Positions 9,041 to 18,144 are shown, counted from the first letter of the stretch. The stretch: DNA of 64,000 nt from JBBPZA01 sp963728925 (GCA_963728925.1 CAVSMB010000028.1:62001-126000), one strand, 5' to 3'. Notes: generated from the sequence alone by a model not told the origin. Program-made: numbers and translations.

Positions 9041-9684
9041 GCCCGGCGACCGCGCTCGTCCGCGGCGACGACGGACGGCAGCGCTGCCCCTGGGCCGTTT
9101 CGAGCGCCGACTACGTCGCCTATCACGACGAGGAGTGGGGGCGACCGGTGCACGACGACGACGCCCTCTACGAGAAGCTCTGCCTCGAGGCGTTCCAGAG
9201 TGGGCTCTCGTGGCTGACCATCCTGCGCAAGCGCGAGGGCTTCCGCGCCGCCTTCGAAGGCTTCCGGATCGAGCGCGTCGCGCGCTTGGGCCCTCGCGAC
9301 GTCGAGCGGCTGCTCGGCGACCCCGCGATCGTGCGCAACCGGGCGAAGATCGAGGCGACGATCGCCAACGCACGCGCGGCGGCGGCGCTGGGTGAGGCGG
9401 GCGGCTCACTGGCCGAGCTGCTGTGGAGCTTCGCCCCGCGCGGGCGCCGTCGGGCCCCGCGTTCGCCCGAGGACGTCCCCGCCACGACAGTTGAGTCGGT
9501 CGCGCTCGCGGGCGAGGTCAAGGCCCGGGGTTTCCGCTTCGTCGGCCCGACGACCGCCTACGCCACCATGCAGGCCTGCGGCCTGGCCAACGACCACCTC
9601 GCCGGCTGCTGGGTGCGCGGGCAGGTCACGCGGGAGCGGGCGGCGGTCGGCCGCGTGCCGCCCACGCCCGCGCGGCGAGCGTGA
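9037..9684 (+). CDS. tag: DNA-3-methyladenine glycosylase I
   Basis: A 215-residue base-excision repair enzyme that removes 3-methyladenine. It has RCPWAVSSADYVAYHDEEWG at the N-terminus, LCLEAFQSGLSWLTILRKRE, RNRAKIEATIANA, and FVGPTTAYATMQACGLANDHLAGC at the C-terminus. The Cys and His of the first motif and the His and Cys of the last are the zinc ligands of the family. The length is close to the E. coli enzyme plus a short Arg-rich tail. Tag is not a normal dcw gene; here it is coupled to murD by an ATGA overlap. Its 3' end overlaps the convergent methyltransferase gene by 59 bases. Confidence 0.92.
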   Translation: MSPATALVRGDDGRQRCPWAVSSADYVAYHDEEWGRPVHDDDALYEKLCLEAFQSGLSWLTILRKREGFRAAFEGFRIERVARLGPRDVERLLGDPAIVRNRAKIEATIANARAAAALGEAGGSLAELLWSFAPRGRRRAPRSPEDVPATTVESVALAGEVKARGFRFVGPTTAYATMQACGLANDHLAGCWVRGQVTRERAAVGRVPPTPARRA

Positions 9685-10399
9685 AGCGCGCCTCCGGCAG
9701 CAGCTCCCGGCAGCGGTCGCGGAGCTGCGCTCGGCGGGCCCCGTCGAGCCCCGCGACGTACGCCCCCGCCGGCCCTACGCCGAGGGTGTAGGGCTCCCAC
9801 CACGCTTCGAAGCTCGCGTGGTCCACGCGTGCCGGTAGCGCGGTGTCCTCGATCTCGCGCAGCCCCGCCGTCCTGAACAGCTCGACGAGGTGGCCGTCGC
9901 GCGCGCCGGCGAGGTCGGACTCATCGCGCGCGTCGGGATCGATGCTCGCCACCGCTCGCCAGAAGACGGTCAGCGGCGCCTGGTGGCCGGCGTGATCCCA
10001 CACGCAGGCCGCGGTCACACCACCGGGTCGCGTGACCCGTCGCATCTCGCGCAGCCCAGCCACCGGGTCGGTCATGAAACCCACGACGAGCTGCGCGAGC
10101 ACGACGTCGAACGCGCCGTCGTCGAAGGGCAGCGCCTCGGCCGCGGCGACGCTCGCCTCGACGCGGGGCAGGCGCTCGCGCACCGCGGCGACGAACGGGG
10201 CCGACGGGTCGACGGCCGCCACCGCGCCAGGGCCGAGCCGCTCGACGAGCTCCCGGGTCAGGGCGCCGGGCCCGCAGCCGACGTCGAGTGCGCGCTGTCC
10301 CGGACGCACCTCGGCCAGATCGGCCAGCTGGGGGGAGAGCTGGGCCGCGTAGGCACCCATGAAGCGCTCGTACGCGTCGGCTGCGACGTCGAAGCCCAC
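9626..10399 (-). CDS. Class I SAM-dependent methyltransferase (UbiE/Methyltransf_11 type)
   Basis: A 257-residue protein with motif I LDVGCGPGALTREL, an acidic residue after strand beta2 (VAAVDPSAPFV), motif II-like LPFDDGAFDVVLAQLVV, and the MRRVTRPGGVTAACVWD segment. The substrate cannot be read from the sequence. It is on the opposite strand inside the dcw cluster, convergent with tag and divergent from ftsW. The start is a GTG at 10399. TAGAGT on the minus strand (10407-10412) lies seven bases upstream, so the transcript is probably leaderless. Confidence 0.88.
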   Translation of the reverse strand: MGFDVAADAYERFMGAYAAQLSPQLADLAEVRPGQRALDVGCGPGALTRELVERLGPGAVAAVDPSAPFVAAVRERLPRVEASVAAAEALPFDDGAFDVVLAQLVVGFMTDPVAGLREMRRVTRPGGVTAACVWDHAGHQAPLTVFWRAVASIDPDARDESDLAGARDGHLVELFRTAGLREIEDTALPARVDHASFEAWWEPYTLGVGPAGAYVAGLDGARRAQLRDRCRELLPEARFTLAARAWAARGRPPPAPA

Positions 10400-10476
10400 G
10401 CGCCCGACTCTACGCCGCCCCAGTTCCGGCGTGCCGAGCAGGACCTCGCCGGCCGCCGTCGAAGGCAGGCTGGATC

Positions 10477-11712
10477 GTGGCTCGTCTCATCGCTCGGAAG
10501 CGCGCCAAGGCGCCCTCGGCTCCCAAGCCGCTCGAGCACCGGATCCTCCTCACCGCGACGCTGTGCCTGCTGGCCGGCGGGGCGGTCATGGTCTACAGCG
10601 CGTCGTCGGCGCGCGAGCTGCTCGGGCCCGGCGGCGACGGGAGCACTTTCCTCGTGCGCTACGTCGGCTACGGCGCGCTCGGCCTGCTCGCGATGCACGT
10701 GCTCCAGCGCACGCCGCTTCAGACCGTCCGCCGGCTGACCCCGCCGCTGCTGGCCATCGCCTTCGCGCTCGTCTTCGCCACCCTGCTGCCGGGCGTCGGC
10801 GTCGAGGTCAACGGCGGACGCCGCTGGCTGGGGGCCGGTCCGCTGCAGTTCCAGCCCTCCGAGCTGCTCAAGCTCGCGCTGGTGCTCTACGGCGCGCGGC
10901 TGCTGGCCGCCCGCCCCGGACAGGTGGGCTCGCTCAAGGCGATGGCGAGCCCGCTGCTCGTCGTGGTCGGCGGCGCGTGCCTCCTCGTCGCCATGCAGCC
11001 CGACCTGGGGACGGCGCTGGTCATCGCCTTCACGATGACCGCGCTGCTCGTCGTTGCCGGCATGCCGCTCGCGACGCTGGGACGCCTCGCCGCCGGCGCC
11101 GCCGTGCTCGTTGCGCTCTTCGCGATCCTCGAGCCCTACCGGCGCGCTCGCTTGACCTCCTTCGTGAACCCCTGGGCCGACGCGGGTGGGAGCGGCTTCC
11201 AGTCCGTGCAGGGCCAGATCGCCTTGGGCTCCGGCGGGCTGTTCGGCGTGGGCCTGGGCCAGTCGGTCCAGAAGATCTTCTACCTGCCCGAGGCGCACAC
11301 CGACTTCATCCTCGCGGTGATCGGCGAGGAGCTCGGGGTCAGCGGCATCCTCGGGCTGCTGACCCTCTACGGCATGCTCGCCTACGCGGGGCTGCGCGCG
11401 GCAAAGACCGCGCGCGGCTCCTACGCGATGCTCCTCGCCACCGGACTGACCTCGCTGATCCTCTGCCAGGCGACGCTCAACGTCTTCACGGTGCTCGGCC
11501 TCGCGCCGCTCACCGGCGTCCCGCTGCCGTTCATCTCCTACGGGTCGAGCAACCTGATGGTCCTGCTCGCGGCGATGGGGCTGCTGCTCAACGTCGCCGG
11601 CGGCGGTGCGGCCACCGCGGGCGCGCGGCGCTCGCCGGCGCGCCCGGCGCTGCGCGCGGTGCCGGGGGGAGCGGGGCGGCCGGGGGCCGCGCGACGCCGC
11701 GCGGCCGGCTGA
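10477..11712 (+). CDS. ftsW: Peptidoglycan glycosyltransferase FtsW
   Basis: A 411-residue SEDS-family integral membrane protein that polymerises lipid II at the septum with FtsI. Motifs seen are VNGGRRWLGAGPLQFQPSEL, QPDLGTALVI, YLPEAHTDFILAVIGEELG and the C-terminal PLPFISYGSSN. About ten membrane segments are evident. The Ala/Gly/Arg-rich C-terminal tail (after about residue 375) is cytoplasmic. The start is a GTG at 10477. Unlike most first genes here I see no TANNNT hexamer directly before it. It restarts the dcw run after the tag/methyltransferase interruption. Confidence 0.93.
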   Translation: MARLIARKRAKAPSAPKPLEHRILLTATLCLLAGGAVMVYSASSARELLGPGGDGSTFLVRYVGYGALGLLAMHVLQRTPLQTVRRLTPPLLAIAFALVFATLLPGVGVEVNGGRRWLGAGPLQFQPSELLKLALVLYGARLLAARPGQVGSLKAMASPLLVVVGGACLLVAMQPDLGTALVIAFTMTALLVVAGMPLATLGRLAAGAAVLVALFAILEPYRRARLTSFVNPWADAGGSGFQSVQGQIALGSGGLFGVGLGQSVQKIFYLPEAHTDFILAVIGEELGVSGILGLLTLYGMLAYAGLRAAKTARGSYAMLLATGLTSLILCQATLNVFTVLGLAPLTGVPLPFISYGSSNLMVLLAAMGLLLNVAGGGAATAGARRSPARPALRAVPGGAGRPGAARRRAAG

Positions 11713-11769
11713 GCCCGCCGGCTCGCGACGGGTCGTAGCGCCCAGATCGGCGTATAGGGTGCCGCGGCC

Positions 11770-12870
11770 ATGGCCCCGAGGATCGTCATCGCCGCGGGAG
11801 GGACCGCGGGGCACGTGATCCCGGCGCTGTGTGTGGCCGACGTGCTCCGCGAGCGCGGCGCGGAGGTCGTGTGGGTCGGCGGCGAGCGAGCGGAGGCCGA
11901 GCTCGTGCCGGCAGCCGGCTACGAGCTTCGCTCGATCCGCGTGCGAGGGCTGAGCCGCAGCGACGTGCGCGCCGCCGCGGGCTCGGCGGCGCTGGCCGCG
12001 CGCGCCGTCATCGCCTCGCGGGCGATCCTGCGCGAGGTCGGCGCGGACGCGGTCCTCGGCGGCGGCGGCTACGTCGCCGGGCCGGTCGGGCTCGCCGCCG
12101 TGGCGCTCCGCGTGCCGCTCGTCCTCACCGAGGCCGACAGCGAGCTGGGCCTCGCCAACCGTGCGCTGGCGCGGTGGGCGAGGCGGGTCTGCCTCGCCTT
12201 CCCGCTCGAGGGCCGCACCGGCGACCGCTACCGCATCACCGGGCGCCCGGTGCCGCCCCCGCTCACCGACCGCGGCGCGGCGCGCGCGAGCTTCGGGATC
12301 GCCCAGGGCGAGGAGCTCGTCGTCGTCTTCGGCGGCTCGCTCGGTGCGCGGTCGATCAACGAGGCCGCCGTCGCCGGCCTGGCCGACGCTCCCTTCCGCG
12401 TGCTCCACATCGCGGGGAGCCGAGACTTCCGGGCTCTGAGCGAGCGGCCGGTCGGGCCGCGCTACGACCTTCGCGAGTACCTCCCGATCGCGAGCTTCGA
12501 CCAGGCGCTGGCGGCGAGCGACCTGGTCGTGGCTCGCGCCGGCGGGTCGATCTTCGAGATCGCCGCCTACGGGCGCCCGGCGATCCTCGTCCCCTACCCA
12601 CAGGCCACGGCCGACCACCAGACCCGCAACGCCCGCTGGATGGCCGACGGCGGCGCGGCGGTCATCGTCCCGGACCCCCAGCTCGACGGCCCGCGCCTGG
12701 CCCGTGAGGTCGGCGCGCTGCTCGCCGACCGCGGCCGCCTTGCCGCGATGGCCCGCGCCTCGGCTGCGCTGGCGCGCCCCGACGCAGCCCGGGACGTCGC
12801 CGACGAGGTCCTCGCCGCCGCAGGCGCGGACGCGGACGCCGGCGACCGGCCGCGCGGGCGCGCGCTCTAG
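11770..12870 (+). CDS. murG: UDP-GlcNAc:undecaprenyl-PP-MurNAc-pentapeptide GlcNAc transferase
   Basis: A 366-residue GT-B glycosyltransferase that makes lipid II from lipid I. It has the N-terminal GGTAGHVIPAL loop, GGGGYVAGP, VFGGSLGARSINEA, the VARAGGSIFEIAAYGRPAILVPYP donor-site segment and the ATADHQTRNA stretch. TAGGGT at 11755-11760 lies nine bases before the ATG. The nine-base spacer is identical to the one before murE, suggesting an independent leaderless promoter. Confidence 0.95.
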   Translation: MAPRIVIAAGGTAGHVIPALCVADVLRERGAEVVWVGGERAEAELVPAAGYELRSIRVRGLSRSDVRAAAGSAALAARAVIASRAILREVGADAVLGGGGYVAGPVGLAAVALRVPLVLTEADSELGLANRALARWARRVCLAFPLEGRTGDRYRITGRPVPPPLTDRGAARASFGIAQGEELVVVFGGSLGARSINEAAVAGLADAPFRVLHIAGSRDFRALSERPVGPRYDLREYLPIASFDQALAASDLVVARAGGSIFEIAAYGRPAILVPYPQATADHQTRNARWMADGGAAVIVPDPQLDGPRLAREVGALLADRGRLAAMARASAALARPDAARDVADEVLAAAGADADAGDRPRGRAL

Positions 12871-12879
12871 GGTCCGGGC

Positions 12880-14253
12880 ATGGCCGGTGAGCGACCGTGG
12901 CACGGCCGCCAGCTTCATGTCGTCGGCGTCGGCGGCGCGGGGATGAGCGGGCTCGCCCTGCTCGCCGCCGCGCTGGGCGCGCGGGTGACCGGCTCCGATC
13001 AGGCCGACTCCGGCTACCTCGCGCGGGTCCGCAGGGCGGGAATCGACGCGGCCGTCGGCCACCGGGCGGAGAACCTCCCCCCGGAACGGGACGTCGAGGT
13101 CGTCCACTCGACGGCCGTTCCCGGCGACAACCCCGAGCTCGTGGCGGCGCGCGATCGCCGCCTGGCGATCCTGCACCGCTCCGAGCTGCTCGCCCGCATC
13201 AGCGCGCTGCGGCCGACGATCGCCGTCGCCGGCACGCACGGCAAGACGACCACGTCGAGCATGATCGTCCACGCGCTGCGCGGGGCGGGGCTGGACCCCG
13301 CCTACCTGATCGGCGGTGAGCTGCGCTCGACCGGGACGAACGCAGCGTGGGGGAGCGGCGAGTGGCTCGTCGTCGAAGCCGACGAGTCCGATCGCTCGAT
13401 GCTGGCCCTGCGCCGCGACGTGGCGGTGGTCCTCAACGTGGAGCTCGACCACCACGCGACCTTCGGGTCGATCGCCGAGCTCCGCGACGCCTTCGCGGCC
13501 TTCCTGGCGCCGGCGGGCGAGGCCGTGGTGTGGGACCGCCCGGAGCTGCTCGCCCTGCGGCGCGGGCCGCTGGTGCCCTTCGACGTCGGCGAGGTCGACC
13601 TCGGGCCGCAGGGCTCGCGCTTCGTCTGGCGTGATCAGCCGGTGGCGCTCGCGGTCCCGGGCCGCCACAACGCGCTGGACGCGGCGGCCGCCCTTGAGGC
13701 CTGCCGCCTCGCGGGCGCGTCCCCCGCCACGGCGGCCGCTGCGCTCGCGGACTTCTCGGGCGCCGGGCGGCGGTTCGAGCGGCTCGGAGCCACGGCGTCG
13801 GGGGCCGAGGTCTATGACGACTACGCGCACCACCCGACCGAGGTCCGCGAAACGCTCGCGGCGGCCCGCACCCTCGCGCCGCGCAGTGTCGTGGTCGCCT
13901 TCCAACCCCACCTCTACTCCCGCACGGCGGCGCTCGCCCGTGACTTTGGGAGCGCGCTCGCGCTCGCCGACGTCGTCGTCGTGCTCGACGTCTACCGGGC
14001 GCGCGAGCGTCCCGAGGATCACCCGGGCGTCACCGGTCGGCTCGTCGCCCAAGCAGCCGCCGACGCCGCTCGCGGGCGGCCGGTGGCGTGGCTGCCCGCC
14101 ATCGAGGACGCGGAGGCCTACCTGCGGGCGACGCTGCGCGAGGGCGACCTGTGCCTCGTCGTCGGCGCGGGCAACGTCGACGCGCTGGGGCGCCGGCTGG
14201 TCGACCCCGAGAGCAGCGCGGCGGAGCCGGAGGAGATGGCCGCGGAGAGGTAG
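12880..14253 (+). CDS. murC: UDP-N-acetylmuramate--L-alanine ligase
   Basis: A 457-residue Mur ligase catalysing the first stem-peptide addition. It has the HVVGVGGAGMSGLALLAAALG dinucleotide-like N-terminus, the ATP loop GTHGKTTTS with Lys122, EADESDRSML, and YDDYAHHPTEV. It is a normal-length single-function MurC with no Ddl fusion. TAGGGT at 12868-12873 overlaps the murG stop and ends six bases before the ATG. No murB or ddl follows, which is the more usual actinobacterial neighbour. Confidence 0.95.
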   Translation: MAGERPWHGRQLHVVGVGGAGMSGLALLAAALGARVTGSDQADSGYLARVRRAGIDAAVGHRAENLPPERDVEVVHSTAVPGDNPELVAARDRRLAILHRSELLARISALRPTIAVAGTHGKTTTSSMIVHALRGAGLDPAYLIGGELRSTGTNAAWGSGEWLVVEADESDRSMLALRRDVAVVLNVELDHHATFGSIAELRDAFAAFLAPAGEAVVWDRPELLALRRGPLVPFDVGEVDLGPQGSRFVWRDQPVALAVPGRHNALDAAAALEACRLAGASPATAAAALADFSGAGRRFERLGATASGAEVYDDYAHHPTEVRETLAAARTLAPRSVVVAFQPHLYSRTAALARDFGSALALADVVVVLDVYRARERPEDHPGVTGRLVAQAAADAARGRPVAWLPAIEDAEAYLRATLREGDLCLVVGAGNVDALGRRLVDPESSAAEPEEMAAER

Positions 14254-14284
14254 GGAACGGCCGCCCGGGGTCGAACGAGACCCC

Positions 14285-15199
14285 ATGCCGCTCGGGCCGA
14301 TCCGTCGCCGACGGCCGTCGCGGGGCGGGCGGGCGAGCCGGGCCTTGCGCGAGCGCCGTTTCTCTCCCCGTGCGAGGCCGCGTTCGGCGCGCGCGCTGAT
14401 CGTGGCGCTGCTCGTCCTCGCGGTCGGGGGCGGCGGGTTCCTCCTTCTGCGCGATTCGTCGCTCTTCCGCGTGGAACACGTGCAGGTGACCGGCGCGACG
14501 GGGGCCTCGGCGCCACGGATCGCCTCCGCGCTGCGCGATGCGGGCGCTTCGATGACCACCCTGCACGTGGACGAGGCTGCGCTGCGGCGCGCGGTGGCGT
14601 CCTACCCGCAGGTCCAAGGGATCGAGGTGCGAGGCGACGGGCGCAACGGGCTGAGGGTCGCGGTCCGCGAGTACGTCCCGGTCGGGGCGGTCTCCGATGC
14701 CGGGCGCCACGTGCCCGTGGCCGGCGACGGCACGCTGCTGCGCGGCGTGCCGGCCGCCAAGAACCTTCCCCTGGTCCCGGTCACCGGCGGCGCCGGCGGC
14801 TCCCGGCTGGCGAATCCCGCAGGCCTACGCGCAGTGGCGGTCCTCGCCGCCGCGCCCCGCGCTCTGCGACCGCTCGTGGAGCGCGTCACCATCGGCGCCC
14901 GAGGCCTCGGCGCCACGCTGCGCCAGGGACCGGACGTCTATTTCGGGACCGCAGACCGCCTGGGCGCGAAGTGGGCGGCGGCGGCCGGGGTGCTCGCCGA
15001 CGACGACGCGCGAGGCGCCGACTACATCGACGTGCGCCTCCCCGAGCGCCCGGCGGCCGGAGGCCTGCCGGAGGCGGATCTCGGGTCGAGCGCGGTCGAC
15101 AGCGCGCTGCAGGGCTCGCCCGCGGACGGTGCGGATCCCGCGGCGAACGGCACGTCACAAGACGCCGGCACGGGCAGCTCACAGGACGGGACCGAGTGA
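14285..15199 (+). CDS. ftsQ: Cell division protein FtsQ/DivIB
   Basis: A 304-residue bitopic protein. An Arg-rich cytoplasmic N-terminus (residues 1-37) is followed by one membrane segment (ALIVALLVLAVGGGGFLLL, about 38-56) and a POTRA domain beginning FRVEHVQVTGATGASAPRIASAL. The beta domain includes LRVAVREYVPVGAV and a GRHVPVAGDGTLL segment. The C-terminal 45 residues are low-complexity Ala/Gly/Ser/Asp. FtsQ links FtsL/DivIC to FtsW/FtsI. The ATG was chosen because it precedes the basic tail. It is 31 bases after murC and 207 bases before ftsZ. Confidence 0.9.
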   Translation: MPLGPIRRRRPSRGGRASRALRERRFSPRARPRSARALIVALLVLAVGGGGFLLLRDSSLFRVEHVQVTGATGASAPRIASALRDAGASMTTLHVDEAALRRAVASYPQVQGIEVRGDGRNGLRVAVREYVPVGAVSDAGRHVPVAGDGTLLRGVPAAKNLPLVPVTGGAGGSRLANPAGLRAVAVLAAAPRALRPLVERVTIGARGLGATLRQGPDVYFGTADRLGAKWAAAAGVLADDDARGADYIDVRLPERPAAGGLPEADLGSSAVDSALQGSPADGADPAANGTSQDAGTGSSQDGTE

Positions 15200-15406
15200 C
15201 AATCAGTCTCTAGTAGAGGTCCATGCTTATCTCGACCCTTCCTTGAGACATCTCTCTGGGAGTGGTCGAGAGTTCGCCGATCTGCAACGCTTGTTGCGGC
15301 GAGACCCTTCTGTTGACAAATCCAAGGAGCCATGCGTACCGTGGCGAATCGGAGGACGTCGTGGAGGGCCGAACCTTCAACCATAGATCGAGGCTCGGTC
15401 GGAATC
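15200..15406 (+). promoter_or_regulatory. ftsQ-ftsZ intergenic region: two inverted repeats and a candidate ftsZ promoter
   Basis: This 207-base stretch is visibly lower in G+C than its surroundings. TTGACA (15313-15318) and TACCGT (15337-15342) are separated by 18 bases and form a plausible sigma-70-type promoter about 60 bases before the ftsZ ATG. Upstream are two inverted repeats: TCTCGACC (15230-15237) with GGTCGAGA (15264-15271), and a bulged hairpin of TCGCC/GGCGA outside GCAAC-GCTT-GTTGC (15274-15302). They could attenuate read-through from ftsQ or bind a regulator. No T-tract follows, so a classical terminator is not supported. Confidence 0.5.
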
Positions 15407-16492
15407 ATGGAAAGCGGTAGCTACCTAGCTGTCATCAAGGTCGTCGGTGTCGGCGGCGGCGGGACCAATGCGGTCAATCGCATGGTTGACGCCGGTCTGC
15501 GCGGAGTCGAGTTCATCGCGGTGAACACCGACGCGCAGGCGCTCCAGATGTCGGACGCCGACGTCAAGCTCAACATCGGGCACGACCTCACCTCCGGCCT
15601 GGGCGCCGGCGCCAACCCGGAGGTCGGCCACGGCGCCGCCGCGGAGTCGCGCGACGAGATCAAGGAGGCGCTCAAGGGTGCCGACATGGTCTTCGTCACC
15701 GCCGGCGAGGGCGGCGGGACCGGCACCGGCGCCGCGCCGGTCATCGCCGAGATCGCCAAGCAGGAGATCGGCGCCCTGACCGTCGGGGTCGTCACGCGTC
15801 CCTTCGAGTTCGAGGGCTCGCAGCGCTCGCGCCAGGCCGCTGAGGGCATCCAGCGCCTCCAGGACATGGTCGACACGCTGATCGTGATCCCGAACGAGAA
15901 GCTGCTGGCCATCGTCGAGCGCCGCACGTCGATCCTCGACGCCTTCCGCGAGGCCGACGACGTGCTGCGCCAGGGCGTCCAGGGGATCACCGACCTGATC
16001 ACGATCCCCGGCCTGATCAACCTGGACTTCGCCGACGTGCGGGCGATCATGGCCGACGCCGGCAGCGCGCTCATGGGGATCGGCGAGCAGGGCGGCGAGA
16101 ACCGCGGCATCGAGGCCGCCAAGCAGGCGATCTCCTCGCCGCTGCTCGAGTCCTCGGTCGAGGGCGCCACCGGCATCCTCCTCAACATCACCGGTCCGCG
16201 CGACCTCGGGCTCTTCGAGGTCAACGAGGCGGCCGAGGTGATCTCGAGCGCCTCGGACGCCAACTCCAACATCATCTTCGGCTCGGTCATCGACGAGGGC
16301 CTGCAGGACGAGGTCCGCGTGACCGTCATCGCGACGGGCTTCCAGAGCGGACGCGGATCCACGCGGCCGCCGCGCCGGCGCCGCGACGCGCCGCCCGACC
16401 GCACCCCGGCGGTCGACGAGCGTCAGCGTTCGTCGCTCGAGATCCGCGACGACGAGATCGACATCCCCGCCTTCCTGCGCGACCGCGACTGA
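15407..16492 (+). CDS. ftsZ: Cell division protein FtsZ
   Basis: A 361-residue tubulin-like GTPase that forms the Z-ring. It has the GGGGTNAVNRM nucleotide loop, the GGGTGTGAAPV signature, NLDFADVRAIM with the catalytic T7-loop aspartate, and a C-terminal peptide EIDIPAFLRDRD that contacts SepF or similar tethers. I chose the ATG at 15407 (MESGSYLAVIKVVG), which matches the normal FtsZ start; the frame stays open to 15332 but those residues are not conserved. The linker between globe and C-terminal peptide is short and Arg-rich. gcvT, not sepF, follows. Confidence 0.97.
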   Translation: MESGSYLAVIKVVGVGGGGTNAVNRMVDAGLRGVEFIAVNTDAQALQMSDADVKLNIGHDLTSGLGAGANPEVGHGAAAESRDEIKEALKGADMVFVTAGEGGGTGTGAAPVIAEIAKQEIGALTVGVVTRPFEFEGSQRSRQAAEGIQRLQDMVDTLIVIPNEKLLAIVERRTSILDAFREADDVLRQGVQGITDLITIPGLINLDFADVRAIMADAGSALMGIGEQGGENRGIEAAKQAISSPLLESSVEGATGILLNITGPRDLGLFEVNEAAEVISSASDANSNIIFGSVIDEGLQDEVRVTVIATGFQSGRGSTRPPRRRRDAPPDRTPAVDERQRSSLEIRDDEIDIPAFLRDRD

Positions 16493-16603
16493 GGCGGGGC
16501 GACCCGGCGGACCGCGCGCGGAATGGCGGCCGCGCGGCCCGCGGCAGCGCGCGCGGCCCGGCGGCCGGGGATCGAGCCGCCCTTCTCGCTAGCCTCGCCG
16601 CCG

Positions 16604-17680
16604 GTGACCGCGCCCGACGCAACCCTCAAGCGCACTCCGCTCTTCGAGCGTCACCGCGACGCGGGCGCCAAGCTCGTTCCCTTCGCCGGCTGGGAGATGC
16701 CGGTCTCCTACGAGGGGATCCGCCAGGAGCACCTCGCCGTGCGCGGCAAGGCGGGCGTCTTCGACGTCTCCCACATGGGCCAGGTCGAGACGCGCGGGCC
16801 CCAGGCGACCGAGCTGCTGCAGCGCCTGCTCTCCAACGACGTGACGAGGATGGCCGTCGGTGGCGCCCAGTACAGCGTGCTGTGCCGCGAGGACGGCGGG
16901 ATCCTCGACGACCTCTTCACCTACCGGCTGGCCGAGGACCGCTACCTCACGGTCACCAACGCCGCCAACCACGAACGCGACTTCGGGTGGCTGAAGTTCA
17001 ACGGGGCCGGCTTCGACGCCGAGGTGGTCGACCGGGCGGCCGACTATGCGATGCTCGCCGTCCAGGGCCCCACTGCGCGCGAGATCGTCCAGGCCCTCGC
17101 CGACTCCCCGTTGCCCGAGCGCTTCCGGGCGGCCAAGCGGATCGTCGCCGGGGCGGAGACGCTCGTATGCGGGACGGGCTACACGGGCGAGGACGGCGTC
17201 GAGCTGCTCGTCGCGCCGGCCGAGGCCGGGCTCGTGTGGGACCGGCTTCTCAACGGTGGAGCCGCCCCCGTTGGCCTCGCCGCGCGCGACACCCTGCGCA
17301 CCGAGGTCTGCTACCCGCTCTACGGCAACGACCTGTCCGAGGACCGCGGCCCGATCGAGGCGGGCCTGGCCTGGGCCTGCGTCGAGGCGACCGGCTTCAT
17401 CGGCGCCGAAGCGGTCGCCGCCGTCCGCGAGGGCGGGCCGGCGGAGAAGCTGGCGCCGTTCCTCGTCGAGGGGCCGGGCATCGCCCGCCACGGCAATCCG
17501 GTGCTCGGCGGCGGCGAGGTGACGAGCGGCACCCTGTCGCCGTCGCTTGAGCGCGGGATCGGGATGGCCTACCTGCCCAGCGCCCGCGCGACCCCCGGGA
17601 CGCGCCTCGAGATCGACGTCCGCGGGCGCAGGCGGCGCGCCACGGTGGGCACCAAGCCTCTCTACCGGCGCCCGGAGTAG
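16604..17680 (+). CDS. gcvT: Glycine cleavage system aminomethyltransferase (T protein)
   Basis: A 358-residue folate-dependent enzyme that releases ammonia from the aminomethyl-lipoyl group and forms 5,10-methylene-THF. It has RTPLFERHRDAGAKLVPFAGWEMP, GVFDVSHMGQ, DDLFTYRL and GYTGEDGVEL, and ends with the barrel domain (GTLSPSLERGIGMAYLP). The GTG start is preceded by TAGCCT at 16590-16595, eight bases away. It opens a complete gcvT-gcvH-gcvPA-gcvPB set, and no glycine riboswitch is visible before it. Confidence 0.94.
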   Translation: MTAPDATLKRTPLFERHRDAGAKLVPFAGWEMPVSYEGIRQEHLAVRGKAGVFDVSHMGQVETRGPQATELLQRLLSNDVTRMAVGGAQYSVLCREDGGILDDLFTYRLAEDRYLTVTNAANHERDFGWLKFNGAGFDAEVVDRAADYAMLAVQGPTAREIVQALADSPLPERFRAAKRIVAGAETLVCGTGYTGEDGVELLVAPAEAGLVWDRLLNGGAAPVGLAARDTLRTEVCYPLYGNDLSEDRGPIEAGLAWACVEATGFIGAEAVAAVREGGPAEKLAPFLVEGPGIARHGNPVLGGGEVTSGTLSPSLERGIGMAYLPSARATPGTRLEIDVRGRRRRATVGTKPLYRRPE

Positions 17681-17726
17681 CCTCGGGGCCGCCCGCGCCC
17701 ACCGACCCCGAGGAGCACCGCCAGCC

Positions 17727-18113
17727 ATGGCCGACGAGAGCTATCCCGAGGACCTCCTCTACCACCCCGAGCACGACTGGGCCCGGGTCGACGGGGAGCA
17801 GGCGACCTTCGGCATCACCTGGTACGCGCAGGACCAGCTCGGGGAGGTCGTGTTCTTCGAGCCGCCACAGGTCGGGGCGACGATCAGCAAGGACGAGCCC
17901 TACACCGAGGTCGAGTCCGTGAAGGCCGTCTCGGACGTCTACGCGCCGCTCTCGGGCGAGATCGTCGAGGTCAACCAGGCGCTCTCCGATTCCCCCGAGC
18001 AGATCAACGAGGACCCCTACGGGTCCGGCTGGCTCGTCAAGGTACGGCTGACCGAAAAGGGCGAGCTCGACCAGCTCCTGGACGTGCAGTCCTACCGTTC
18101 AGGGCTGGAGTGA
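17727..18113 (+). CDS. gcvH: Glycine cleavage system H protein
   Basis: A 128-residue lipoyl carrier protein that shuttles the aminomethyl group between P, T and L proteins. The lipoylation site is Lys66 in EVESVKAVSDVYAPLSGEIVEVN. Length and motif are standard. A GAGGAG Shine-Dalgarno sequence lies about ten bases before the ATG, so unlike gcvT this gene has a leadered start. The L protein (lpd) is not in the window. Confidence 0.96.
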   Translation: MADESYPEDLLYHPEHDWARVDGEQATFGITWYAQDQLGEVVFFEPPQVGATISKDEPYTEVESVKAVSDVYAPLSGEIVEVNQALSDSPEQINEDPYGSGWLVKVRLTEKGELDQLLDVQSYRSGLE

Positions 18114-18144
18114 TCCGCACCGCCGCGACACCCGGAGCCCAGCC

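Noticed and set aside
16493..16590. Rho-independent terminator after ftsZ
   Set aside because: GC palindromes such as GGCCGCGCGGCC are present but no T-tract follows, and such palindromes are common by chance at this G+C.
16493..16603. Glycine riboswitch before gcvT
   Set aside because: The gap is only 111 bases and lacks the paired aptamer motifs; a leaderless TAGCCT start explains gcvT.
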